A DNA stretch of 60,698 bases from G963666945 sp963666945 (lineage in GTDB: Bacteria; Bacteroidota; Bacteroidia; Bacteroidales; Marinifilaceae): NCBI GenBank assembly GCA_963666945.2, contig CAXXRT010000056.1, positions 1 to 60,698 of the forward strand, written 5' to 3'. Position numbers and translations under genes: made by a program. This document shows, piece after piece, positions 48,308-57,858 of this stretch (the first letter of the stretch is position 1; the number at the start of each line of letters is the position of its first letter). The notes under the pieces are model-generated. The model saw only the letters and a program-made list of their open reading frames with translations. It did no database searches and was not told the DNA's origin.

Positions 48308-50479
48308 TTACTTTACAATATTCATTTCTTCGATTAGATTCTTTGCACCTGCAAATTTATCAACAATCCAAAGCATATAACGTGCGTCAAGGTTGATACA
48401 TCTCTGAAGATTCTCTTCGAAATCAATATCTCCCGACATAGCCTCAGAGTTACCATCGAAAGCAGTACCTATTAACTCACCGTTAGCATTGATAACAGGA
48501 GAACCAGAGTTACCGCCTGTAATATCGTTATCTGTAATGAAACAAGTGTTTACCATTCCGTTCTCTGCATAAGGCCCGAAGTCTTTAGCGTTGTACAATT
48601 CTTTTAATCTTGCAGGAACAACAAACTCATCGTTATTAGGATCTTCTTTCTCTATAATACCAGTCATAGTAGTATAGTAATTGAAGATAACACCGTCTTT
48701 ACCGTTATATCCACCTACTTTACCGTAAGTAAGACGAATAGTAGAGTTAGCATCAGGAGCCCATGCTTTTTCAGGATTCATCTGCATTAATCCATCAACA
48801 AACAATCTGTTTCCTTTTTCAATCTTAGTTGACATCTCTGTAGTAAGAGCCCTTAACTTCATGTAAGCTTCGAAGAATGATTTTCCGGCTACATAAAGAA
48901 GATCTTTCTGAATAGTCTTCTTCTTAGGATCATCTAAGAATTTATTAAATCTTTCCTCTGACATAAAGATTGACTTTTTATACATGTCAGCAGCGAATTT
49001 TTCGAAGTTGTTTTTGTATTTCTTCTTGATTATTTTGAAAATCTCTGGCTGGAAATCAGCAGCTACATTCTCAGAATATATTCTAAATAGGTTCGCAATA
49101 AGATTTTTCTCTACCTCAGGATTAAAGTCTTTATAGAATCCCTTAGCTTCAGTTCTTATTTTTTCAATAATCATAGCTAACTTATCAGCAGGAACCTCTT
49201 CGTTATCAAGCATATCAGGGAAAGCCATAAGCTTTTGAGCAAACATGTGAGCCTCAGGACCTGCAAGAGCCTCTATTGTATAATTGAAATATTTCGCATA
49301 ATCTCTTTTTGCCTCGTATCCTTCTTTAATAAGCTCAAGAGCATTACCATACTTGGCTTTTCTTTCTGGGTTTTCGTTAACCCATGCAGTAAATTCTTTC
49401 TCAATCTGCTGCTTATTGCCCATTGTATTTAGTTTTCTAAGAGCTTTATTTTGCTCGAAAGAATATTTCCAATAGTTTGCACACTGAGCATATTTAGCAG
49501 CGTACTGAATACGGGTCTTCTGAGATTTATTCATCCCCTCTTTCATTACCCTTAACTTCTCTGTACGAACATTATAACGTATATCATTGGTTATATCCAT
49601 AGTTTCTTTAAGTCCGTAAGATGTAAGGTAACGATCTGTTGTTCCGGGGAATCCCATAATCATGGCAAAGTCACCTGCTTTTACACCTTTTGCAGATACA
49701 GGAAGAGAATACTTAGGTTTCAAAGGCACATTGTTTTTTGAATATGCAGCAGGACTTCCATCAGGAGCTGTATAGATACGGAACATACAGAAGTCAGCTG
49801 TGTGACGTGGCCACATCCAATTGTCAGTATCACCACCGAATTTACCCATACTTTGAGGAGGAGCACCTACTAAACGAACATCTCTATATATTTCGTATAC
49901 AAAAAGGAAATACTGGTTTCCGTTGAACATACTCTGTACATGACCTTTATAGTTTGTTCCGGCTAAAGCTTCTGAAGCAATTTGCTTAGATAATTTACTT
50001 ACTGCCATATGACGATCACCTTCCGACATATCATCGCTAAGCTGAGGAACAACTTTATCAGTTACATCTTCTATTCTGACTAAGATAGAAGCAGTGATAC
50101 CTGGGTTAGTTAATTCCTGACCGTGGTTATACGCCCAGAAACCATCGGCAAGATAATCGTGCTCGGTAGTTGAATGCGATTGTAATGCACTGAAACCACA
50201 GTGGTGGTTTGTCAAAACAAGTCCTTTACCAGAAATAATCTCTCCTGTACAGAAGTGACGGAAAGGACGACCTTCATGAGCAAGACCAACAATAGCGTCT
50301 TTTAAACAAGCCTTATTGATATCGTAAATATCTTCTGCAGATAATTTACATCCCATTTCCTGCATTTTCTCAATATTCTGCTTCTTAAGTAACGATAGAA
50401 GCCACATTCCTTCATCAGCCTTTGCAGTAAATCCTAAAAAAAGTACTGCACCTAATAAAAGTGATACAAACTTATTCAT
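48308..50479 (-). CDS. S46 dipeptidyl peptidase, DPP7-like
   Basis: Serine protease that removes dipeptides from peptide N-termini in the periplasm. 723 residues: a signal peptide (MNKFVSLLLGAVLFLGFTAKA), catalytic His93 in TNHHCGFSALQ, catalytic Asp about 220-230 in GGDTDNWMWPRHTADF, and the nucleophile Ser in DITGGNSGSPV. Twenty residues on it reads GTAFDGNSEAMSGD: glycine after FD is the DPP7 type (broad, hydrophobic P1), where DPP11 has arginine (FDR) for acidic P1. DPP7-like specificity is an inference from that residue. Single gene with its own terminator. Confidence 0.92.
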   Translation of the reverse strand: MNKFVSLLLGAVLFLGFTAKADEGMWLLSLLKKQNIEKMQEMGCKLSAEDIYDINKACLKDAIVGLAHEGRPFRHFCTGEIISGKGLVLTNHHCGFSALQSHSTTEHDYLADGFWAYNHGQELTNPGITASILVRIEDVTDKVVPQLSDDMSEGDRHMAVSKLSKQIASEALAGTNYKGHVQSMFNGNQYFLFVYEIYRDVRLVGAPPQSMGKFGGDTDNWMWPRHTADFCMFRIYTAPDGSPAAYSKNNVPLKPKYSLPVSAKGVKAGDFAMIMGFPGTTDRYLTSYGLKETMDITNDIRYNVRTEKLRVMKEGMNKSQKTRIQYAAKYAQCANYWKYSFEQNKALRKLNTMGNKQQIEKEFTAWVNENPERKAKYGNALELIKEGYEAKRDYAKYFNYTIEALAGPEAHMFAQKLMAFPDMLDNEEVPADKLAMIIEKIRTEAKGFYKDFNPEVEKNLIANLFRIYSENVAADFQPEIFKIIKKKYKNNFEKFAADMYKKSIFMSEERFNKFLDDPKKKTIQKDLLYVAGKSFFEAYMKLRALTTEMSTKIEKGNRLFVDGLMQMNPEKAWAPDANSTIRLTYGKVGGYNGKDGVIFNYYTTMTGIIEKEDPNNDEFVVPARLKELYNAKDFGPYAENGMVNTCFITDNDITGGNSGSPVINANGELIGTAFDGNSEAMSGDIDFEENLQRCINLDARYMLWIVDKFAGAKNLIEEMNIVK

Positions 50480-50570
50480 TATAAATAGTTTTTAAATAGT
50501 TAAATATTCCAATATTTTTTATTGTTGTACAGCCAACAAATTTAGAACAATATTTAGATTTATAAGTCAA

Positions 50571-50605
50571 TTTGACCAATATATCTCCAATTTAAAGTAT
50601 TTTTG
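50571..50605 (+). promoter_or_regulatory. Putative rlmN promoter
   Basis: TTTG at 50571-50574 and TATTTTTG at 50598-50605 with a 23-bp spacer, slightly long. The ATG is at 50628. Confidence 0.5.
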
Positions 50606-50627
50606 CAGTGAAATTAAACAAATCATA

Positions 50628-51653
50628 ATGGATATTAGAAGTCTGTCGTTGGAAGAACTAAAAAATGTTCTTGTAGAAAAAGGGGAAAAAGCATTCAGGG
50701 CTAAGCAGGTTTTTGAATGGCTGTGGAAAAAGAATGCACATAGTTTTGATGATATGTCCAATATTTCAAAGTCATTAAGAGATCTTCTTAATGGAAACTT
50801 CATCATTAACTATGCAAAACCGGAACATGTTCAGGAAAGCAGCGACGGGACGACTAAGATAGCTTTTAAACTTCACGACAATCTTCTTGTGGAAGGGGTT
50901 CTTATTCCTTCTGAGAAAAGAGCGACAGCCTGCATCTCCTGTCAGGTTGGTTGCAAACTTGGATGCGACTTTTGCGCAACGGCAGGACTGGGATTTAAAC
51001 GCGACCTTACAGCCGGAGAAATCTACGACCAGATATTCTATATAAAAAACCTGGCTGAAGAAAAGGGATATAACTTCAGCAACATTGTGTATATGGGTAT
51101 GGGCGAGCCTTTACTTAACTACGACAATGTAATGCAATCTATAGATATGGTGACAGGAAAGCAAGGTCTGGAAATGTCTCCAAGACGTATAACCCTTTCA
51201 ACTGCGGGACTTCCCCACATGATAAAAAGATTGGCTGACGATGATGTAAAATTCAACCTTGCCATATCTCTTCACTCCGCTATAAATGAGGTCAGAAACA
51301 CCATTATGCCAATTAATAAGACATATAATCTTGAGGATCTTTCTGAGGCAATAATGTATTTTGTGGAAAAAACAGATTCGAGACCTACATTTGAGTACCT
51401 TTTGCTGAAAAATATAAACGATTCTCTTGACGATGCCAAGGCACTGGCTCATTTCTGCAAAAGCTTCCCCGTTAAAATCAATATTATTGAGTATAACCCA
51501 ACGGAAAAAGACAAATACCAGAAAGCCAACCTGGATAAGCTGGAAGCCTTTACTAAATATCTTGAATCTAAAAATATAATTGTAAACGTACGCCGCAGCA
51601 GGGGTAAAGATATAGATGCCGCCTGCGGTCAGCTTGCCAATAAAAAGAAATAA
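50628..51653 (+). CDS. rlmN: Dual-specificity RNA methyltransferase RlmN
   Basis: Radical SAM enzyme methylating C2 of A2503 in 23S rRNA and A37 in tRNAs. 341 residues: the 4Fe-4S motif C109-x3-C113-x2-C116 in VGCKLGCDFCATA, YMGMGEPLLNYDNV, TLSTAGLPHMIKRLA, and the methyl-carrying cysteine near the C-terminus in IDAACGQLA. The N-terminal accessory domain (KAFRAKQVFEWLWKK) is present. Complete. Confidence 0.96.
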   Translation: MDIRSLSLEELKNVLVEKGEKAFRAKQVFEWLWKKNAHSFDDMSNISKSLRDLLNGNFIINYAKPEHVQESSDGTTKIAFKLHDNLLVEGVLIPSEKRATACISCQVGCKLGCDFCATAGLGFKRDLTAGEIYDQIFYIKNLAEEKGYNFSNIVYMGMGEPLLNYDNVMQSIDMVTGKQGLEMSPRRITLSTAGLPHMIKRLADDDVKFNLAISLHSAINEVRNTIMPINKTYNLEDLSEAIMYFVEKTDSRPTFEYLLLKNINDSLDDAKALAHFCKSFPVKINIIEYNPTEKDKYQKANLDKLEAFTKYLESKNIIVNVRRSRGKDIDAACGQLANKKK

Positions 51654-51670
51654 CAACTCAAGATCTTTTT

Positions 51671-51862
51671 AGGCATACCCCTCATAAAAACTTCCTCTCA
51701 GAGATTTATTCCTCTTACCAACAAACGAAGCAGGGAGTTAAATAAGTGATTTTTAGAAAATTACAGGGATTTATACCTCTTACGAACAAAACCTTCACTT
51801 AAAAAACAATACAAATGCGAGAAATGGGTATTATAGATTCATACCCCTTGCAAACAAACCCC
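51671..51862. repeat. Direct repeats of about 22 bp, three copies plus a partial copy
   Basis: Consensus ATTYATNCCYCTTRCNAACAAA at 51704-51725, 51769-51790 and 51837-51858, spaced 65 and 68 bp, with a partial copy at about 51674-51690. The spacers are unrelated. They are in the 360-bp gap between rlmN and the Spy-like gene. Not a CRISPR (repeats are too degenerate and spacers too few). Possibly binding sites. Confidence 0.6.
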
Positions 51863-51985
51863 TCTTTGTTAAAATCTTGTTAAAGGATTAAACCTTTCTG
51901 TTCTTTTCATGTCATAACATACGAAAGCGCAAAACACTTAACCGGTTTGGACTAGAACTGCAATATGCAGTAAATAAAAAAAATG

Positions 51986-51998
51986 AATGATAATCATT
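51986..51998. promoter_or_regulatory. Fur-box-like palindrome upstream of the Spy-like gene
   Basis: AATGATAATCATT is a perfect 6-1-6 palindrome. Against the 19-bp Fur consensus GATAATGATAATCATTATC it matches 14 of 19. It lies 14 bp before the ATG at 52013, where binding would block transcription or translation. Fur is inferred from the sequence only; Zur or another family member is possible. Confidence 0.6.
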
Positions 51999-52012
51999 AA
52001 AATATTATAGAC

Positions 52013-53005
52013 ATGAAAAGAGCAAAAAAATACTTCGGATTATTCTTATTAGCAGGATTAATCTTTATGATTTCAAATCCTACTGTATCTGCACAAAACA
52101 GACAAAGAAAAGAAGGATGTAGATTCCTTACAGAAAAACAACAGGAACAGGCTAAAGAGATAAGGGGGAAATATCAGAAAGATCTTACTTATCTGGACAA
52201 CAAGCTAAATGAATTAATGGCAAAACAAAAGACATTAATACAGGTTGATAAACCAAATCTAAAAGATCTTTATGCCAATATAGAGGCAAAGACAGAGCTT
52301 CAAAAGAAGATCGCCAGGACAAGAACCAAGATGCATATTGAGATGAAAAGCATCATGACAGAAGAGCAAAGACTGATGATGGGCTCTCGCATGGGAAAAG
52401 GAGCAATGATGCACAGTGGAATGAACAGAGGAATGGGAGGAAAACATTTCTGTGGAAAAGGTCAGGGAAGACACCATATGAACCAAGGATATGGAAAAGG
52501 TGATTGCCAGGGATGTAATAAAGAAGTAAATAAAGGCATGCACAGAAGAGGTGATTGCAGCTCATACGGTAAAGAAGGTCACAGAGGAATGCACAAAAAA
52601 GGCAATCGTGCAAATTGTCAGGGAAAAGTAAACAGAGAATTCAGAGGTCACGATAAAGGAAACTTCAATGGTCAAGGCAAAGGATTAAATGCAAACTGCA
52701 TAATGAATCTTACAGAAGAACAGCAGGAAGCATTTAAAAACTTAAGACTTGAAAAACTTAAGACAGTAAATCCTTTAAAAAACAAGCTTAACGAATTACG
52801 TGCAAAAAAACACAGCCTCATGTCAGCCGAGAAAATAAGCAACAATGAAGTAAACAATATCATTGATGAAATGTCCAATATAAAAGAACAGATTGCAAAA
52901 GCAAACATCAAGCAAAGAGTAGAGATGAAAAAACTTCTAACAGAAGAACAAAAGATGATGTTCGACAAAAAGATGCACACAAGAAGATGTCATGGCAAGT
53001 TTTAG
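52013..53005 (+). CDS. Secreted double Spy/CpxP-like protein with Cys/His/Met-rich linker
   Basis: 330 residues. Signal peptide 1-28 (ends TVSAQ). Two Spy/CpxP-type helical domains: residues 38-122 and 232-316. They align without gaps at an offset of 194: LTEKQ at 39 and LTEEQ at 233, NKLNEL at 63 and 257, MTEEQ at 115 and LTEEQ at 309. The linker 123-231 is rich in Gly, Lys, His (134, 145, 154, 155, 177, 190, 194, 213), Cys (147, 165, 168, 182, 202, 229) and Met, including CQGC. C36 and C326 lie near the ends. Spy proteins are periplasmic chaperones and some relatives (CnrX, ZraP) bind metals. A metal role is inference, helped by the Fur-like box. Confidence 0.85.
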   Translation: MKRAKKYFGLFLLAGLIFMISNPTVSAQNRQRKEGCRFLTEKQQEQAKEIRGKYQKDLTYLDNKLNELMAKQKTLIQVDKPNLKDLYANIEAKTELQKKIARTRTKMHIEMKSIMTEEQRLMMGSRMGKGAMMHSGMNRGMGGKHFCGKGQGRHHMNQGYGKGDCQGCNKEVNKGMHRRGDCSSYGKEGHRGMHKKGNRANCQGKVNREFRGHDKGNFNGQGKGLNANCIMNLTEEQQEAFKNLRLEKLKTVNPLKNKLNELRAKKHSLMSAEKISNNEVNNIIDEMSNIKEQIAKANIKQRVEMKKLLTEEQKMMFDKKMHTRRCHGKF

Positions 53006-53039
53006 TTTTAAATATTTTTTCACTTTTAAGTTTAGATGG

Positions 53040-53075
53040 AGCCGCACAGATTTTTCTGGTGCGGCTTTCTTTCTT
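53040..53075 (+). terminator. Terminator of the Spy-like gene
   Basis: AGCCGCACAGA / TCTGGTGCGGCT stem with one bulged G, loop TTTT, tail TTCTTTCTTTT. It reaches the end of the convergent transporter gene and probably serves both. Confidence 0.85.
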
Positions 53076-54581
53076 TTAAAACAACAACATCGACAATCTG
53101 AAACCTATTAGTGAAAGTACCAAAACGGCAAAAGGATCCAGAAACATACCTACCTTTATCATATTACTAATCCTAAGCTCTCCACTTGCGAAAATAACAG
53201 CATTAGGTGGAGTTCCCATAGGTAAAGAAAAAACGCAACTCATTGCCAACACCAGAGGAGCAGCAAAAGCAACAGGATTTATTCCCATAGATACCCCCAG
53301 ACTGGCAATAATAGGCAGGAATATGGTAGCCAGGGCCGTATTACTCATAAGTTCTGTCAGTATAACAATAATCAACATAAGGATCAGAGTAATAAGAACA
53401 AAGGATATCCCCTGTATACTGCTGACACTATCGGCAAAAAGATTCAAGATACCTGTTCCGCTAAGGGCAGAAGCAATACTTAAGCCACCGCCAAAAAGCA
53501 AAAGAACACCCCAAGGCAACTTACGTGTATCTTTCCACTCCAATAAACGCTCACCGCTCTTTTGAGATGTCGGGATGATAAAAAACAAAATGCCAATAAA
53601 TACAGCTATGGAAGTATCACCTATAGTAGTTCCCAAAAGTGAATTTATACCACTTCGGGATATCCACAAAAATGCAGCGGATAAAAACAATCCGAAAACC
53701 ATCTTTTCCTCCTTACCCATCTTACCAAGAGTGTTTATTTCCTTATCAACCATTTCCTTAAAACCATCAATACTCCCCATCCTATTGGGGTATATAAACT
53801 TAGTCAGCAGAATATAAATGATAAATACCAGAATAACCACAATTGGAAGAGCGAAAAGCATCCACTCGAGAAAACCAACGTTTAAAGAATATTCAGAGCG
53901 TAAATAACCCGCCAGAATAGCATTGGGCGGAGTACCTATAAGAGTACCCATACCTCCAACATTGGCGCCATAGGCCATACCAAGGAGCATGGAGGTCTTT
54001 AGATTAAATATCTTCTTTTCACCCACCTGGGTTTTCTGTGCAATCATATCCACCACAGAAAGAATAATGGGCAACATCATCACGGCCGTAGCAGTATTGG
54101 ATATCCACATACTCAAAAAAGCACTTGCAATGATAAAACCAAGAACAATACTGTCGGCACGTGCCCCCATAATCCTTAAGATATAAAGAGCTATACGCCT
54201 GTGAAGATTCCACTTCTCCAGTGCCAAAGCAATAATAAAACCTCCAAGGAAAAGAAATATAACCGAAGAACTATAAGGCTTTACCACCTCGGCAACCTTA
54301 ATAACCTCAAAAGAAGGAAACAAAACTATCGGCAACAAAGAAGTCACCGGCAAAGGAACAAACTCCGTTATCCACCATATAAGCATCCACAAAGCAACAG
54401 CCACAATCTGATGCGTACGGGCATCCATAAAACTGAAAGGAGTATAAAACATAGAAACCGCAAACACAAAAGGACCGAGAAAATTAAAGAACCATTTCAA
54501 GATATCCACCCAGGAAATACCGCCACCACGTAAATGATGCCTTGTCTTATCAGTCTTCCATCCAGTTGCCAGTGTTCCCAT
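53076..54581 (-). CDS. DASS (SLC13) family sodium:dicarboxylate or anion symporter
   Basis: 501 residues with about 12 membrane segments or hairpins. Two SNT motifs, SNTATAVMMLPI and SNTALATIFLPI, bind Na and substrate in the two scaffold halves. PPNAILAGY and the later TPPNAVIF are also family signatures. The substrate is probably a C4-dicarboxylate or sulfate; not fixed by sequence. No operon partner is apparent. Confidence 0.9.
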   Translation of the reverse strand: MGTLATGWKTDKTRHHLRGGGISWVDILKWFFNFLGPFVFAVSMFYTPFSFMDARTHQIVAVALWMLIWWITEFVPLPVTSLLPIVLFPSFEVIKVAEVVKPYSSSVIFLFLGGFIIALALEKWNLHRRIALYILRIMGARADSIVLGFIIASAFLSMWISNTATAVMMLPIILSVVDMIAQKTQVGEKKIFNLKTSMLLGMAYGANVGGMGTLIGTPPNAILAGYLRSEYSLNVGFLEWMLFALPIVVILVFIIYILLTKFIYPNRMGSIDGFKEMVDKEINTLGKMGKEEKMVFGLFLSAAFLWISRSGINSLLGTTIGDTSIAVFIGILFFIIPTSQKSGERLLEWKDTRKLPWGVLLLFGGGLSIASALSGTGILNLFADSVSSIQGISFVLITLILMLIIVILTELMSNTALATIFLPIIASLGVSMGINPVAFAAPLVLAMSCVFSLPMGTPPNAVIFASGELRISNMIKVGMFLDPFAVLVLSLIGFRLSMLLF

Positions 54582-54788
54582 AAACCTTAATTTTAAAATT
54601 AAACGTTTATGAATTTAAGCAATAATCACAAGAAAATCAAACGCTTATGATAAGTCACACAATTATTATTCATCAGACACCAATTTCAGATAGTATTTGT
54701 TGGTATCTTAATAAACATTACAATCGAGAAACAACGAGATCATAAATTACTTTTCCCTATTACTTAATAATATTAATAGTACTCCGAA

Positions 54789-55367
54789 TTAATAATATTC
54801 CGAGTAATGCTTTGCATCAACCAACTCACGATATTTAGTTATTACCTTTTTAAAGTCCTCCCAGGTTTCTCTTTTTAAGCCAGGATTACGAAGCAAGGCA
54901 GAAGGATGATAAACAGGCATGACCAAACGACCCTTCCATTCTATCCACTGACCACGCAGCTTAGTAATCTTTAAACTATTATCACCAAACAAACGTTTAA
55001 GAGCCGTTGCCCCCAAAGGAATAATTATTTTAGGATTAACCATTTCAATTTGTTCGAACAAAAAATGTATGCAAGCCTCAACCTCTGCATCAGAAGGAGT
55101 CCTGTTTCCAGGAGGCCTGCACCTAATAACATTGCTCAAAAACACATGACCCTCACGGGTAAAACCGCAAGCAGCCAATATCTTATCAAGCAACTGACCC
55201 GACTTTCCGACAAAAGGCCTGCCTATCCTATCCTCATCAGCTCCAGGAGCCTCACCTATCAGCAATATCTCAGCATTAATATTACCCTCACCCCAAATCG
55301 CCTTGTTCCTTGTTTTGTGCAAATCACAAGCAGTACAGTTTAATATCCTTTCCTTTAATTGTTCCAT
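54789..55367 (-). CDS. Uracil-DNA glycosylase, family 4 (Fe-S)
   Basis: 192 residues. GEAPGADEDRIGRPFVGKSG (active-site loop, 38-57), Fe-S cysteines C11, C14 (CTACDL), C83 (VIRCRPPGNRTP) and C99 (VEACI), and the HPS motif YHPSALLRNP in the leucine loop. Removes uracil from DNA in base-excision repair. Length is typical of family 4. Confidence 0.93.
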   Translation of the reverse strand: MEQLKERILNCTACDLHKTRNKAIWGEGNINAEILLIGEAPGADEDRIGRPFVGKSGQLLDKILAACGFTREGHVFLSNVIRCRPPGNRTPSDAEVEACIHFLFEQIEMVNPKIIIPLGATALKRLFGDNSLKITKLRGQWIEWKGRLVMPVYHPSALLRNPGLKRETWEDFKKVITKYRELVDAKHYSEYY

Positions 55368-55802
55368 TACTAACTTAAATTTTATTCAAAGGTAGTATAA
55401 TATTATGTATTTTGAAGACACACCCGCATTAACCTCAGCAACTTCAAAAAGGAACCTATCTGAGGACTAAAAAAAATATTTTTCGGAACACTACTTAACA
55501 AAGATAAATACATATCTAAAAAATATCCCAACCATAGAACTTCCCCCTTTTTTGTCCCAATTCTTGCAAATATTTGGGACAATCTTGAATAAAAAGATTT
55601 GGAAGATACCTAATCTGTATATTCTAATCAGAATTTCTTAACTCAGGAATTAAAATCAATTACTCTCAATCCCAAACATATCAACCCACTAAAAAAAGCT
55701 CAGAGATCTTTTCCATCTCTGAGCTTATATATCTCACATCCAATCTATGTCTTACATTAGAAAACCACTTTGTTACTCTCAACAAAATGGTTCTTCATTT
55801 TA
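55368..55802. other. Gene-free gap with an inverted repeat and a terminator
   Basis: TTGTCCCAA (55552-55560) and TTGGGACAA (55574-55582) form a 9-bp inverted repeat about 185 bp upstream of the glycosylase start. The antitoxin terminator is at 55691-55725. Nothing else is seen. Confidence 0.6.
55691..55725 (-). terminator. Terminator of the higBA pair
   Basis: AAGCTCAGAGAT / ATCTCTGAGCTT with a 7-nt loop, then T7 on the minus strand. Confidence 0.88.
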
Positions 55803-56897
55803 TTAATGTAATTTTTTGTCAATCTTTGTCCTTACAGCATAATTACCTGTTTCAAAACAACATCTACCAAAAATAATCGCAGGATTAATCTTATATCTAT
55901 CACTAATTTTAAATATTTCATCATCTGTCAACGATGATTTATTCTTAAAATTCTCCCAACAATCAACAGGAATCAAAGACTTCTGTGCGGAAAAATCTGC
56001 CTCTTTCTCAAATATACAATCCGCTCCCTTTCCCTTAATATCTAGAATTCTCTTTGTTTTATCGTTTCTCAAATGTAAATTAATATGAGCAATTTCATGC
56101 ATTAAAGTAAAAGCAAAATTATCAATTCTGGTATGTCTCAATGTTAATGCAATCGCTGGATTATTACCAGACCAAAAAGAAAATCCATCAACAGGAGTCT
56201 TCTCAAATTTCTGTAAAAGAACCAACTTAATTCCGTAAAGCTTTAATACTTTCTTAACTTCCTCTATTGTATTTCTATTTCTATTGAAAATACTATTCAA
56301 TTCAACACCATAGTTGATCTATATTCTCAAAATTAAAAGTATTCAATTCTTGTTTTCCTGCTTCGTACATTGCAATAGAACTCCATGCAAATAAATTCTT
56401 TTCATCAATCTGTAATTTCTCAGATTTTCTATAAAAAGCATGTTTACTTTGTGCATATGCCTCAACTAGATCATCAATGCTCGTCACAGAATAAATTTCC
56501 TTAATTTTTTGCAATATCTTCTTGTATTATTTCGCTAAGATAACCTAGCTTCTTAAAATACTTAATTGGAACATATTCTTTAATAACCTTCCATATTTCT
56601 ATATTCTTTACTTGTATTAAATTGCGTTCCTTAATTCTTGCTTTATCTATGTCATATTGAGACTGAAAACGCATCCAATAACTAGCTGGAATTTCAAGCA
56701 CTTTCTCTAACAATACAGCCATATCATGCAGTAATAGATCTTTTGCCATTTATTACTTCACTTAGTAAAGATTCTTTTACTCCTAACTGTTTTGCTAATT
56801 CTTTTTGATTAATATCAGATCTAACCTCTAGTTCATCTTTTATCAAAACTTCCCGGATGTGTGGCCTTAAGTGGTAATATGTTTTTTTGAGCTGTCA
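55803..56897 (-). pseudogene. higA: HigA-like antitoxin fused to an ImmA/IrrE metallopeptidase domain, frameshifted
   Basis: Rebuilt from the ATG at 56897: KATHPGEVLIKDELEVRSDI, then the HTH NQKELAKQLGVKESLLSEVINGKR (two stretches), then a helical middle and a C-terminal ImmA/IrrE domain with zinc motif MHEIAHINLHL, ending KLH at 55803. Four frame breaks: about 56850 (two bases missing in HPGE), 56727 (extra T), 56510 (extra A in A6), and 56305 (extra G). The joined protein of about 360 residues is the known HigA-ImmA/IrrE type. It neutralises HigB and binds its own operator. Confidence 0.85.
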
Positions 56898-56906
56898 TAA
56901 TTAGTG

Positions 56907-57227
56907 TTATTTGTAGTGATTACTCAATTCTTTAATTGAACAAATAGTTATAAGATTAGGCTCTTCACCTTCTACTGAGCTCCTAAACTCTATTCGGTAT
57001 TTATCATTAACACGAACAGACTCTAGATCATTTTTATCTCCAACTAACTTTTCATACCTCAAACTTCGTAAAACAAATAAATCCTCAATTCTTTCTGCAA
57101 CTCTTAATTTATCGATTGTTCTTATATATCTTTCTGGTATTCCTTTAGGAAATCTATGTTTTTTATCCTTAGTTTTCCCCTTTCTGTAAAGTTCTTCAAG
57201 ATATGGTTTCTCGAATTCTATTTCCAT
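56907..57227 (-). CDS. higB: HigB-like RelE/ParE-superfamily toxin
   Basis: 106 residues from the ATG at 57227, which fits family length better than an upstream in-frame ATG (57281) that lies in the promoter. RelE-like beta-sheet: FVLRSLRYEKLVGDKNDLESV, VRVNDKYRIEFR and TICSIKELSNHYK. Cleaves mRNA in the ribosome in known members. Toxin first, antitoxin second, 9 bp apart: the HigBA order. Confidence 0.88.
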   Translation of the reverse strand: MEIEFEKPYLEELYRKGKTKDKKHRFPKGIPERYIRTIDKLRVAERIEDLFVLRSLRYEKLVGDKNDLESVRVNDKYRIEFRSSVEGEEPNLITICSIKELSNHYK

Positions 57228-57248
57228 TTTTATATATAATTTACATTG

Positions 57249-57292
57249 CAAATATACGACAATATATTGAATATAGTTCACTTATTTGTGAA
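57249..57292 (-). promoter_or_regulatory. higBA promoter and operator
   Basis: On the minus strand a -7 box TATATTTG (57249-57256) lies about 22 bp before the toxin ATG. About 20 bp upstream of the -7 box is the palindrome TTCAC-AAATAA-GTGAA (57277-57292), a good place for a HigA operator. The intervening AATATATTG...CAATATATT-like sequence is also near-palindromic. Confidence 0.65.
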
Positions 57293-57858
57293 TTATTACA
57301 AAAACAACACACTATATATAAACATAAGCAATTGTAAAGAATCAAAACCTAAGCACCTTTCATAACTTAACCAACCTTATATTTCTCAATATAAGCGATT
57401 CATCACATCCCAATTTCCACTCAAACCCAAGCATATCCAACCTCTGAAAACTGGAAATCGAAAGATATACTAACTCCAATATAGAAATCGATTTCAAGCA
57501 ACTCCCCAATCTCATCTCCATAATACTAATAAAAACAACCAGAAAAATAAAAATCATAAAATCCCAAAAACGCAAAACACCTATATCTCCTTCAAATAAA
57601 CAAAGCTGATATCAGAAAACCTAAAATTCATATCACGCTTAAAGACTAAAAATTCAAAAAAATTCCATTCTTCAATACTAACAATAACATACAAACAACA
57701 TAAGACCCATTAATCTAATTGATATTTAGTCAGATATACTAAACTATTTATCGAATCATAATTAAAATTCTTTTAAAACTTCTCTCACAAACTTAATTCT
57801 TTGCTTATTTCTTATTCTTTTTTTAAATGTAAACATTTATAAGAATAAAGTTTGTTAT
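57293..57858. other. Very AT-rich gene-free region
   Basis: About 565 bp with only short weak frames. A 71-residue minus-strand frame at 57360-57575 lacks a promoter and any family features. No repeats seen. Confidence 0.6.

Noticed and set aside
51671..51862. Possible CRISPR array
   Set aside because: Only three degenerate repeats, no cas genes, and repeats of about 22 bp with large gaps; better described as dispersed direct repeats.
57360..57575. 71-residue hydrophobic minus-strand frame
   Set aside because: No promoter, no family feature, very AT-rich context; likely random.
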